From a virus, in IMG/VR virus record IMGVR_UViG_3300042474_000446, positions 1-44,538 of that record: a stretch of DNA of 44,538 nucleotides. One strand, written 5' to 3'. Shown one piece after another: positions 30,701 through 36,300 of the stretch. The notes under the pieces are model-generated. The model was not told the DNA's origin and did no database searches. It was given only the letters and a program-made list of their open reading frames with translations. How positions within the stretch are numbered: position 1 is the stretch's first letter; every line of letters begins with the position of its first letter. The position numbers were made by a program, and so were the translations under genes.

Positions 30701-33700
30701 GAGGATGTTGATGTTTTTGGTTTAGGATTTGATATTGATCAAAACATTCAAAGAGTATTAGACATTGCAAACATCCGCAACAAGATGGAGAGAAAAGCCA
30801 AGAGCAAATATGCTAGTTATGCAGACGCTGCTTTTGATGACGAGATATCTAGCGCCAATGAGAAAGCTACTCAAATGTTTGGCGTTACGATTAATGACAT
30901 GATGACATATAATCTTGCTCCAGTCGTTATTGAAAAGACTGATGACGAGAAAACCGTTATCAAGAAAATACAAAAAAGTAATAGACTTACTTCTCAAAAA
31001 GAACAAATGCGGAGTCTTGCACTGTTTATTGAGGATGAATACACAACAAGTGTATACATGCCAACAACAACAAAACTTGAAAACGATCCAACCAAAACAT
31101 ACCTTGTTTACAACCAAGATGCGCAGAATGAACTCAAAAAGATCAAAGAACAATCAGGCGCAACATGGTCAGTTGATGAAGAGTTCAAAGATATTATCTT
31201 TCGCGCTGCATTAAATCCAGGTCAAGGCGGTAAAGGTGGATTGAAAACTCAAACTCACAAGAGCATCGAAGTAGATCCTAATGGGTTGATTGATCCTAAG
31301 CTTGCTATTGCAACAAAGATGAATCCAAATACTACGCTGAAAGAATTCATCAAAGTAGCAAGAAAGAACTTTAGTGGATATTTTATCAAGAACTCTATTG
31401 GTCAATCCATTAGCAAATTTGCGCAGGGAATTGGAGTAGTTGGAACCATTAAGCCAATTAACAAACTCAAGGACGATGAGATTAAAGACGCTTTTTCTGA
31501 AATTTATGCTTTTGCTAGCAATAAAGACAATAGTCAAATCTTGCAGGATTCTGGCATGGACTTTCTTGCTGATGCAAAAAATAAATACTCGAAAGAGCAA
31601 CAGAGAAGCATTGTTGAAAAAGCTTACGAAATTGTAGCCAAGGAAAATACATTCCTTGATCCTAAGTCAAAAGCTAGTCACGCGCTTCTATTGAATGAGG
31701 CTCAACTTATTGATGTCATCAACATGCTTAATAGTGACAAAATGAAATTAAAAGATGCTAAATTTGGCACTTATATTGATGAGGCTATTGACTCAATTGG
31801 CAAACTCTTTTCAATTGAAGAAAGCATCGCTAATGCTCCAGCTATAATGCCTTACAATTTGTCACGCGCTATTCTTGATTTGGACTTAAGTCATAATTAC
31901 TCACGACTATTCTCTATTCTATACGCATCCGATACGCTTTCTCAACTTGTTACTGGCGCTATCAACCCATTAGTTGCTGACGGTCTTCTATCTACCATGA
32001 CAATGCATGAGAATGCTTTACTTCGTCGCAAGTTTTCTGGTGGAATCGGCTCATACAATGAAGCGCTAAACCTAGTTGGGCTAATTGACCATGGATTGAA
32101 TGGTGCTTCTGGTCGTAACCGTTACAATGCAGAAATGCAAGAATTCCAAAACAAAATGGGTGTTGCTTCTAAGGACTTAAACAATGATTATCTTAATGGT
32201 GCTAAAGCAATGCTTATTGCTTCACTTAAAGGAATCAAGATAGCAAACCAAAAAGATGGTGGAACTGAACGTGACTACGTGCGCAAGGTTCATCAATGGG
32301 CTTACATGTTCAAATCTGGATATGATGATTACAAGAAGATTGAAACCAATGAAAACAAATTTAAGCAAAGCGCAAACAAACTTGCTAAATTTATCAATAG
32401 AATCAAACCTGTTGCAAGAAAGCAAAAGAAAGAAGGCGCTGCTACTGAAGAGATTTACTCATTGATTCAAAGACCTGTTACACATCTGTCCAGAATTATC
32501 AATCTTGGTTCTTATTCAGAAGCTGACATAGATAGTTACATCCAAGGCATTATCTCCAATCTTGAAGCTGGATTAAGCGATGTTGAACTTAGCGCTATAA
32601 ACAAATACTCTGACGCTCTTATCGCTGAGTTTAGTGACATCTATGATGCGCACAGAATAGCCAACATGTTTGCTAGTCGAGACAATCGCGTAGTAATGAA
32701 AGAGAACAAATTGACATCTCCAGGAAAAGTTGCTGATGCACTTGGTCGACCATATTCAATTCTGCCTCTTAAAGCTGGTTTCGTTCGTAATCCATTGAAT
32801 ACTTCAGACAATGAGTTTGATGAGGGATCGTTATCTATTGATGAATTTATTGGATTTGAACGCTCTGCTATAAACTACAAAGGAAGAAGGTCTTTGACTG
32901 CTCAAGATAACGTAGGTGATCCGCTGCGACCAATCGACCTTAATCCGTTTACTTCCGTAGATGGCCTAGCTAGAGACACAATGTATCGCACGTTTCTCGC
33001 ACCCTCATTCAATGTTATCAAGAAACTGATGGGTAATATTGAATTCAATGATAAACGCCAAATGGTTACTACACATGGATTCTTACATGGTGTTGCGGAA
33101 ATTGAAATTGGTTCAATTAAAAATGGAGAATACTTTCCAAATATTGCTTCATACATTATGCATACGGTTGAGAAAAACATCCGTAATGACATGCCAAAAC
33201 TTATTGAGGATAGCTTTATTAGCGATGTGATTAAAATTGGAAATATATCTACCCTTGTAAGAGCATTGTTTAGCGTATGGCAACCTATTACCAATGGAAT
33301 TCTACCAGCGATGACAAAGTATCTAAACGCAAGAATGATGAATGGATACAGCCATCTGAATTGGTTTGGAGTAACTCACCAATCAACTGAAGCTTTATCA
33401 GCAGCTTACAAACATTCAATCATGAATTACTGGAACAGTAATAGTGACATTGCTAATTTCGTTAAAGAAAACAGCATCAATAGCTATAAATGGAAAGCTG
33501 AAGGATCAAACATTAGAGACACTCAGATTAGCCTGACTAAATACTACAAGGAAAACAGAGCCAAGTATGGAGCTAGATGGTTGTCTGCCAGAATAAGAGA
33601 CATTGGCGAAAAGAGTCTTGATGTAACTATCGGACATCCTGAAAGACCAAACGTGCAAGCAATCTTTGTTTTTGAGTTATTCAATGAATTGCAACAAACA

Positions 33701-34744
33701 ATGGGCAATAAAGCACCTAAGACTATCGAGGAAATGTTCAAAATGAATCCAGATGACATCAGTACGCTAGCTAAAACTAAAGCTGATATCATGGTTTCTG
33801 ATTTCATGGGAATGAGTGACAAGGCAAAGAAAGCGCAAGTTTACAATCTTGACGTTAAGCGCCCAATTTCTCATTTACTTGTATCTGGACTGACTAGATT
33901 TGGTAATCACAAATTGACTACCAACGCTAACCTCATGGTTTACGGTAAGCATTTATTTATGAGAGCCATAAATAGCAAAGCTTATGACGAGAAAATAACT
34001 AGAGACGCTGTTGAAAACATTTCTGGAACACTACTTCAAAACATTCTTTACCATTACGCTAAAGCTCAAGTCATAGTCCCTGTATTTACTTGGATTGCGG
34101 CAGCATTAACTACATTTGTTTCTGAGTTTTTTGATGAAGACGAACCCGATGAATCAAAATTGCAAGTAATCAATGAAAGATACTATGATTGGTTACAAAA
34201 AATAACTCAATACACTCCTGATGGATTCTTTATTGCAAACATACTGAAAGATCAAATCTTTCCTTACATGAGCGCCTATAATAACATTGATGAAGGTATC
34301 GGTGCTGGACTTACAGATACTCTTGCTAAAGCAACACAAAATGCTATGTGGGAAACTACTGGTTTTGTTCCAGTGTATGGTGCTGGATTAGGATTACCAG
34401 CAATTGAGTCAGTTGTTAAAGTCGTTGGAAGCTATGGTTTTGATAAACTAATTGGTCCTGACGAAGAAGAAACATTCAAAGACAAAATGAAACGTGATCG
34501 TGATAAACTAAGAGAAGCTGAAAGAGCATTTTCTACGTTCTATTCACCACTTTATGAGCCTTATGAAGCATCAAGAGATATGAGTGCTGTATTCCTTAAC
34601 TACATGACCCCTAAAGATGGTTATGATGGAATATCCACTGAAGAGTTTGTGTATGGATTGTTTAGTCAATCTGCTGGAACTAGAGAAGGTAAGTCTAATC
34701 AAGCAAGAAGAGACAAGGAATTAGGGGGATGGGGAGGCTACTAA
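18737..34744 (+). CDS. Giant virion-associated protein with HExxH metalloprotease motif
   Basis: 5335 residues in one uninterrupted 16-kb frame, about 36% of the window. Residues about 425-445, 507-527, 632-650, 714-735 and 767-782 are small-residue hydrophobic segments (for example GASALALGAIGFAADK) that could form pore or amphipathic helices. Residues about 1121-1185 are a Lys/Pro/Glu linker. H1271-E-I-F-H1275 followed by E1328 (FYEVMRAF) is a zinc-metalloprotease signature. EEEILH at 1798-1803 is a weaker second motif. The rest is helical; residues 5110-5132 (VIVPVFTWIAAALTTFV) are hydrophobic. Giant proteins of this kind in podovirus-like phages are probably carried in the capsid and ejected with DNA. 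RNA polymerase motifs as in N4 virion RNAP were not found. Copies 5 and 6 of the 14-bp element lie inside. Confidence 0.85.
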   Translation: MTDPFNDNRKGFITFKKNSQYSYLNQPTEKPVESVKEEESFIPETYGDFGVTLPDALNPFKMFDSNEWANNPDSREKSAQSVAENYYNGLMQPDATVPAIVDGELKQVQASESGRLTNAGLHAYDNSLQLIGMAQKRKDGGFRLNPMTGKREFAFGSKNLTPYDPVKDRNSQKRQADKNGYGASNYELSNEEIFGRDHVSGVIDAYAKKNELDIEDLNPQSITPERFVEIRDSLRDADPTVSNFELKKKINGSNNAIIDEKAKTQYADALGYYVKEKQLGDKLVDMYNGEPIINYEKITDLNKFEEAVNTLDMPAVQKARFLTSFKRNFEEEAGNILQEQFVGSLAGQKSGEFARSFGPGNWIDKGIESLVDYKGKETPEQIMERFATGDKTAYDFLKENPFYSQDSFYLTSALKRVGLRTVNSFQNTAVGASALALGAIGFAADKMGAKEAVDLARSGIMAMAEAGATSSEMLQANAKYEGGVNEAISIGDISITDEDLYSVVGQVFETVATAGASLLVKGVAKGGTTALAKMTIAESLQAGVSKASTKIAQRKTAGLLTKSAINAKEAAKSLWTNSAKVKAGESLIATSLQGSFGSAGQALSSAYGESLNKGMSREDSLAEATGKATANGLATFTAMTLMNMVAPGVEKILMSPETAVGLGQSIKNTLANRAARKSISSGLTEVIADKPLRASLSKGVADAVRGVVAKEGVGGFIGAVAVSGVSEGLEEMIDTALATTLDAYMNNSPEARKELESGGLWLDVIKSGIMGAMMGSGVNAISLTSKDKKEMANKAKEGMNLYLEKKLPMLSSNLQQTVYVSQKDKSQPQMAQTIQQILQTGDLNQKVEAIANLGNIVATNAFKPTVPSATPSGTIAPTGTQTPTGASTVAGTATSQAVDATPNNFDSMTVDATYEAPNGTTWTRKNGQMGEPVMVGINADGSVSEMTTVQFASFVNSENKKKASQSKQAVVTPNASSTPTEVKPKGEAPTVKSLTITNASGTEAVIKAPVESVEELASYAYEQAHGKSIPKGKLLPTKKETLNGSKGRSFDVTSYEINGEPADLHSIEVDKNGNPVESEFEGETTTKFYKKEELVKFLTLTKGSQGQINSDNKFVDIAQESKPKQSSGKPEGEAKPKQQPKSEKDTTPKPDQKPEDKKDDNKPSDTEAKPESKPAKKPVEEKESTIDGEEILPARHASVIKKFSKILKKLNVKIYVRANTSEVNTLLSEKGVPLTSANDVMAATIIDGKPAILINAELAEKLQDIKTGMKHEIFHVVEMLFRMTPKGKTLLGLIDKSALVKNKKLIELMEKEYDVSFGELDQDLAFYEVMRAFIAGKLHGETFTYKPFTDYIKAFLDYAKKLISGDPSLREYVIELEGFYKKAIKDADAELGLSISSSNKFREFMSSALTKAKDLVKSKPKDGAVIQTKDATDEDIEELANDLIIGIVEAYEDSVSANDIFNKVVDVINVRLIDTDTGLNVDSKIKVFQKVLGELNEKDSTTELQTLFSNKVEQLLKDQSPVIGLPSSQLGDVEPIKKKIEFAGWSGIRRFVTDVREDGLTQTQSDIGVVEADNLQKLPFTNSYINFDANPETGKYPDHDLKFGDALESINAAGVLDGYLIYSHSLELVDSLTNKKYMSHRFMKSPLLKQDGKINPFFSVRQSQYSREFYNMVTDSNVIATMFSETNQGVMLNSPEGLVKLVFESLTSNRTKGEDGKTPEAFLRQGDKSIKFADIFIFVTGDNKDGTSPFYFKDGKIVVNTTKLAKNFNFINPSAISNQEQRMSVGLMVASTVRAAIEEEILHLATVNAFGKAGELVGFYDELESLGYFNDMIDQIREMQGIENAGASLTRAEKINIAAEVMSFTHQRATNGSTYGDEYQRLVEGMYARGDQGGKALATARQYGQTLNNILQARAATSFMSPKMQKMLEKLNKVKVELGVNQRLNNTDQLVSSYLSEQYTLNRGNMQKSIDEAFMHDSFAVEEFRAELKSINIPIRQVIDIDFESGQITIDSGFSDYYIAKHGIDKYDAILSYFSRLNESQVAKNLARSIKSSRQVMDSMRVSLDMNNELDNLASQLASGNFDDLTSYLENYNPENGKIVFDSLIQLANSFEFNDNISLAVEKDKAMVKSFYDYTYRLNEAFTKLPTDFDKSYHSKGLVNLLGNLVPRFGVLGDSFESDKAYVDSAISQLVSQDVINQGHDAIVDDLYRQFKAANILPNSRNARNQNQEKTKQSKLLSLLINKNTSIENAGIVPTYAPYIESVNNYNELVLNFDEIILNKNLTRVDDFGRDFVPLSELIPNLSVGVNTDQNVFGYVNQYPSEIMNDRAAVAAMRRKGETEESIQASTVWQNAFLGRYTSKDRELYPEKTTRTEANSSFLGEKQYNEFVIGRMAGATLVIPRVDQEGNITMSQVSYDDYYKTMGFQPVVNKYRIFDGYADPSLLNDNLLKYSVSDRKITLSKDVELDMRNLNGEIATRFFARKDANYDNAIKGVTEILFGGNDANINIADWFDTITGLIGYNEKTGEPMVVDSINGQQTFASKFADQMMFRMFGKETQQDKNLKDYIQLLDKAHKALRPGEFKNAAKLTESEKLTIIQELPVFLELVDAANRDIGLARKAYSRFRSRFLSSTINADIRLIQEQGASGIRANQNLVAAISESFYDIQAMFDVEWHSNYLANGGQVGYQGLTALQLMDEFSRIPSSATNEYFVVGRPSTKAKYLLDYFTSRQGTMGDARTKDSDGKTGYPLDNLIFNAIERPADKPSELDEEFNDERAIKANEFTETLDMMPQGYEGTVEQLEASRRKDLINEEKRMKSWATHSALSIFQSIPSATNNSFSRTIAPERAKAFFDLFAKTQITSATKEEKIVTQSALRSLVSEQMVQLSKLYGTSKEEANPFAEIAGKVSTYNHPYELLLDVIEAIGGKERQFVNEQRVLAGNLAGQIIPQLMLNTSGESSSNQASSQEILDSLQEDLDKEKLFAGTLFNSRMFQLGQANSMIDSSLFMNSPLFSMLIQSFPNLIIYQPAQYSGKNKTVSRNVDIAYLDNGDAVLYINNADGLGSSKQKEILEKLFIERIGQERANGASGLESAINFAAENIRKQIRHVFNVTPERIEAMVVKATNALSSIKGIPQEAIKPLIDGYRASIEQEAANKLSLLAGDLSSSRFAENAYGLNSIDAKKFFQTLLTPELAAPMIMGIKTTTGTNLLNNLSLVTEMFTNPEAYDILSKIKAPDADLITDKVNERYEAFIEKALNRFQSKEIQSAIVLDIALDQGKSSFSQFELDEEATLNTESGLTDFVDPSYIATFLEEAFEANFNEEPSDRSYRSIKELVSRIKNIKPEAIRELIDGYLLQDAVVNTSGKMTSDQISQAKSAIKEADYAPDFMYRYLASELINALSPAAEYAMTIDDMNNLPSENSAYDIIRSGAFPLLVENTGSTKTSSYGNLTSFYYGHSPLTEIFERNRKDEFVSLLASKTPEANNVLDRYINKGRTDVSSRTADLNVFETNDLISQMRQSLEKTVGVDNVNQAIANISTLKKRNNELNDGARQRIADIEAEIQSLQQSGRGLVELMVFQNAGKKLTDASEVMDRVASAIAGLVADKQMKLQNRSTAIASSLQSNSYEYIDDYNQYVTNVHDLDTEIKELIEFNQETPLDTQSYQDAINNLIMRRDELAAKANNEISLIADSIAQEILSNVVNGAFGLIPPVAEMTTFIKSSYMSGMRIWELGDVDVTSETPLGVYLNSSFFNKSNKTRAANNLFNPDSISRMLDGYMASPDLKDRIAAIISSDNKLFSQLKKNGKLTKVISKAVNENKDVFDREQIKKNVSTSILNSDLVVNTLNDEFSFGFGDLIDNLDNKDAQSSLIAESEEAIGLDNTGRLINLLLAERKQLEKAIAERVDQPSNSKRVLMQLRKRVAFNEDITTSRYNNRIDPYFEMRVNLIYDPSAMDSSPENEDLKARIELQMQIIQEAARIFIEREGEAMYRALREDVDVFGLGFDIDQNIQRVLDIANIRNKMERKAKSKYASYADAAFDDEISSANEKATQMFGVTINDMMTYNLAPVVIEKTDDEKTVIKKIQKSNRLTSQKEQMRSLALFIEDEYTTSVYMPTTTKLENDPTKTYLVYNQDAQNELKKIKEQSGATWSVDEEFKDIIFRAALNPGQGGKGGLKTQTHKSIEVDPNGLIDPKLAIATKMNPNTTLKEFIKVARKNFSGYFIKNSIGQSISKFAQGIGVVGTIKPINKLKDDEIKDAFSEIYAFASNKDNSQILQDSGMDFLADAKNKYSKEQQRSIVEKAYEIVAKENTFLDPKSKASHALLLNEAQLIDVINMLNSDKMKLKDAKFGTYIDEAIDSIGKLFSIEESIANAPAIMPYNLSRAILDLDLSHNYSRLFSILYASDTLSQLVTGAINPLVADGLLSTMTMHENALLRRKFSGGIGSYNEALNLVGLIDHGLNGASGRNRYNAEMQEFQNKMGVASKDLNNDYLNGAKAMLIASLKGIKIANQKDGGTERDYVRKVHQWAYMFKSGYDDYKKIETNENKFKQSANKLAKFINRIKPVARKQKKEGAATEEIYSLIQRPVTHLSRIINLGSYSEADIDSYIQGIISNLEAGLSDVELSAINKYSDALIAEFSDIYDAHRIANMFASRDNRVVMKENKLTSPGKVADALGRPYSILPLKAGFVRNPLNTSDNEFDEGSLSIDEFIGFERSAINYKGRRSLTAQDNVGDPLRPIDLNPFTSVDGLARDTMYRTFLAPSFNVIKKLMGNIEFNDKRQMVTTHGFLHGVAEIEIGSIKNGEYFPNIASYIMHTVEKNIRNDMPKLIEDSFISDVIKIGNISTLVRALFSVWQPITNGILPAMTKYLNARMMNGYSHLNWFGVTHQSTEALSAAYKHSIMNYWNSNSDIANFVKENSINSYKWKAEGSNIRDTQISLTKYYKENRAKYGARWLSARIRDIGEKSLDVTIGHPERPNVQAIFVFELFNELQQTMGNKAPKTIEEMFKMNPDDISTLAKTKADIMVSDFMGMSDKAKKAQVYNLDVKRPISHLLVSGLTRFGNHKLTTNANLMVYGKHLFMRAINSKAYDEKITRDAVENISGTLLQNILYHYAKAQVIVPVFTWIAAALTTFVSEFFDEDEPDESKLQVINERYYDWLQKITQYTPDGFFIANILKDQIFPYMSAYNNIDEGIGAGLTDTLAKATQNAMWETTGFVPVYGAGLGLPAIESVVKVVGSYGFDKLIGPDEEETFKDKMKRDRDKLREAERAFSTFYSPLYEPYEASRDMSAVFLNYMTPKDGYDGISTEEFVYGLFSQSAGTREGKSNQARRDKELGGWGGY
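24836..24849 (+). repeat. 14-bp dispersed element, copy 5 (TTTAGCCGACTAAA)
   Basis: Inside the giant gene, in frame as F-S-R-L-N, the same five residues as copy 2. The phase is the only stop-free one. Confidence 0.8.
30113..30126 (+). repeat. 14-bp dispersed element, copy 6 (TTTAGCCAACTAAA)
   Basis: Inside the giant gene, in frame as F-S-Q-L-K. 5.3 kb from copy 5. Confidence 0.8.
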
Positions 34745-34768
34745 TCCTTATTAGCGCCCCCTACCTTA

Positions 34769-35131
34769 TCAAGTATCTAGTGACTTAGCTGCATTAATTA
34801 AAATAACCGCTGATTCTAAACGCGCTTTGATAATTTCATTACGTGTTGGGGTCAGTGGTTTTTTTGATTGAAAGAATCGAATAGCGTCAATCAATAGAGG
34901 CACTACTCTCAATACTTCTAGCTTTACCGTTAATGGCGTTACAAGCGGCAATGCGGGTAGGGCAAGGCTACTCGGGTATGTTGTCTCTACTTCTTGCTGA
35001 ATAGGGCTAGAATCGCCGTTTATGGCTTCTTCTTGGGCTACGATGTTAGGCTCGCTGTAGTTTTCAATCTCTGGTGGAGCGGCAATAGTTTCCTCATCAA
35101 TGATGGGCTTTTGTTTTTTTAATCTAGGCAT
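34769..35131 (-). CDS. Hypothetical early protein, end of the minus-strand unit
   Basis: 120 residues. The N-terminal half is acidic, Pro/Glu-rich and probably disordered; the C-terminal half has a hydrophobic helix (LEVLRVVPLLIDAIRFF) and a charged helix (TRNEIIKARLESAVILINAAKSL). No family is recognised. It is the last gene of the minus-strand unit, and only 24 bp separate its stop from the stop of the giant gene on the other strand. A short CTAAT-CCTT-ATTAG hairpin (34741-34754) is the only terminator-like feature there. Its 125-bp leader holds the hairpins at 35154-35239. Confidence 0.55.
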   Translation of the reverse strand: MPRLKKQKPIIDEETIAAPPEIENYSEPNIVAQEEAINGDSSPIQQEVETTYPSSLALPALPLVTPLTVKLEVLRVVPLLIDAIRFFQSKKPLTPTRNEIIKARLESAVILINAAKSLDT

Positions 35132-35153
35132 AATTTTAAGAAAGGTTTGCGGT

Positions 35154-35239
35154 GGTTAAGTTGCTGCCGCATCAGCTGTGCATCAGGAACCCTCTTAACC
35201 TAGGGCTGCAAAGGGGAATACAACACCCCACCTTTTGCA
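35154..35239 (-). promoter_or_regulatory. Two-stem structured leader before the 120-residue gene
   Basis: GGTTAAG (35154-35160) pairs perfectly with CTTAACC (35194-35200). TGCAAA (35207-35212) pairs with TTTGCA (35234-35239), and inside it GGGG (35213-35216) pairs with CCCC (35226-35229), giving a bulged hairpin. Read on the minus strand, the TGCAAA hairpin comes first, then the GGTTAAG stem, then ATG 35131. The first could end the HNH transcript; the second could be a leader element. No known riboswitch motif is recognised. Confidence 0.5.
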
Positions 35240-35256
35240 CAAATCTTTAATTACTT

Positions 35257-35544
35257 TTATGAGTTAAGGAAATTTGTTTTTGGACTAGTAAACCAGCCTT
35301 CATCTTTGGCTGCCGAACTATTGTCATGAATCCATCTATGACACTCTTCACACAAGGGAACTACAACACAACAGAACTCTCTTGTAGTTCGCTTAAATGG
35401 ATGATGTGGTTCAAAGTCGCCACCAAAATGTTTCCAGTTGTTACCACGCATACGACAACGAGCACAGGCTGAAGGAATATACACTTCAAGAATACGCTTG
35501 TATTGCTCAAGCCATTCCTTCCTTTTGTCTGATATTCTTTTCAT
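35257..35544 (-). CDS. HNH-type nuclease-like protein
   Basis: 95 residues. CARCRMRG and CEECHRWIHDN give two CxxC pairs, and EPHHPFKRT supplies the central His residues, an HNH/recombination-endonuclease pattern of beta-beta-alpha-metal type. These small proteins nick or cut DNA and in phages may act near packaging or in DNA processing. A degenerate, DNA-binding-only role cannot be excluded. The start at ATG 35544 follows an AATAAA-type A-rich leader with no Shine-Dalgarno. The 90-nt structured element and promoter at 35562-35666 lie immediately upstream. Confidence 0.68.
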   Translation of the reverse strand: MKRISDKRKEWLEQYKRILEVYIPSACARCRMRGNNWKHFGGDFEPHHPFKRTTREFCCVVVPLCEECHRWIHDNSSAAKDEGWFTSPKTNFLNS

Positions 35545-35561
35545 TTTATTGTAAATAAGGA

Positions 35562-35651
35562 GACTTCTAGTGTCATGTTTTCAAGTCACAGAGACAGGCA
35601 CTCTTCCCATTTAAGGGCTTTATCCTGGGTCGCCACCCCAGCCTAGAAGTC
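35562..35651 (-). ncRNA. Candidate 90-nt structured RNA or leader, 9-bp closing stem
   Basis: On the minus strand the element opens with GACTTCTAG (35651-35643) and closes with its exact complement CTAGAAGTC (35570-35562). Between them are the hairpins CTGGG-GTGGCGA-CCCAG and CCC-TTAAAT-GGG, and a bulged stem UGUC-ucu-GUG / CAU-GACA, giving a multi-way junction. A TGATATAAT extended -10 ends 6 bases before the opening G, so transcription should begin at the first base of the stem. No open frame of note lies inside. It may be a free small RNA or the 5' leader of the HNH gene 17 bp downstream. I do not recognise the family. Confidence 0.6.
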
Positions 35652-35657
35652 AAATCT

Positions 35658-35666
35658 ATTATATCA
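35658..35666 (-). promoter_or_regulatory. Extended -10 promoter TGATATAAT
   Basis: A perfect extended -10 (TG-A-TATAAT) on the minus strand in the spacer after the 66-residue gene. No good -35 is seen at 17 bp, as is common for extended -10 promoters. The predicted start is about 35651, the first base of the structured element. Confidence 0.7.
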
Positions 35667-35686
35667 AGATCTTATCCAATCATATT

Positions 35687-35887
35687 TTATGGATTGGATT
35701 TCTCCATGAAAGCAATTTCAGGCCTTTCAGTGCGTGACTGACGGTATTGCAGCTCTACTCGCAGCGATCCAATGACCACGGCCCCTGCTCGACAAATTGC
35801 CATGGCTTCCTCCGCACTGATGTCCTTGCTTTCAAGAGCCTTTACTGTGCTTGCCATCTTTTCTCTTAGTTTCTCGATTGTATTCAT
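35687..35887 (-). CDS. Small hypothetical protein
   Basis: 66 residues, helical N-terminus (MNTIEKLREKMASTVKALES), then EEAMAICRAGAVVIGSLRVEL. No family is recognised. It overlaps the upstream 138-residue gene by ATGA, so the two are coupled. G+C is higher than in the plus-strand structural genes. It is the last gene before the extended -10 promoter. Confidence 0.55.
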   Translation of the reverse strand: MNTIEKLREKMASTVKALESKDISAEEAMAICRAGAVVIGSLRVELQYRQSRTERPEIAFMEKSNP

Positions 35888-36300
35888 AGTGATTTGATTC
35901 TGGTTCTAAGTTTTCGGTTCAGTCGGATGTGTTCGCGCTTAAAGTCGATCAGTTCTTTCGGGCAGTCTGCCAAGCGCATGTGTAGGTATTTGGCAGCGAC
36001 TGTTCCATCGGTCAGTTTCTCCGTCATCCTCTTGGGCTTTGCCTTTTTCGCCGCCTTCGTTCGTTGTGGCTTTCTGGTTTTGCGCGGGTGATCCTTTGGG
36101 AGTTTTGCCCATGCTTTACGCTCTTGCTGGCGTTCCCTTTCACGAACTTCCTTCTTTTCCCTACGTTTTTGCTGATTCTCTATGCGTTTTGCCCATCGAA
36201 CTGGGTCATTCCTTAGTTTTTCATAATAACGCTTAAGCGCTGCTTTTCGCAAAGACGCAGAACAATTTAAAACAGATTCTACTTGATTGTTATCCACCAT
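35884..36300 (-). CDS. Basic, probably nucleic-acid-binding hypothetical protein
   Basis: 138 residues, about one third Lys/Arg. Residues 30-95 are a long charged stretch (ENQQKRREKKEVRERERQQE), followed by a helical C-terminus with MRLADCPKELIDFKREHIRL. The C-terminal pattern resembles short helices found in small phage proteins of unknown function. It overlaps ThyX by 11 bp at its start and the 66-residue gene by ATGA at its end, forming a ThyX-138-66 unit. DNA or RNA binding is inferred from charge only. Confidence 0.55.
   Translation of the reverse strand: MVDNNQVESVLNCSASLRKAALKRYYEKLRNDPVRWAKRIENQQKRREKKEVRERERQQERKAWAKLPKDHPRKTRKPQRTKAAKKAKPKRMTEKLTDGTVAAKYLHMRLADCPKELIDFKREHIRLNRKLRTRIKSL

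Noticed and set aside
18737-34744. Giant protein as an N4-type virion RNA polymerase
   Set aside because: I looked for the TxxGR, motif B (RxxxKxxxMxxxYG-like) and catalytic Asp motifs and found none that fit; only the protease and hydrophobic segments can be supported.
34741-34768. Strong bidirectional terminator between the converging units
   Set aside because: Only a 5-bp CTAAT/ATTAG hairpin without T-tract is present; termination here cannot be supported from the sequence.
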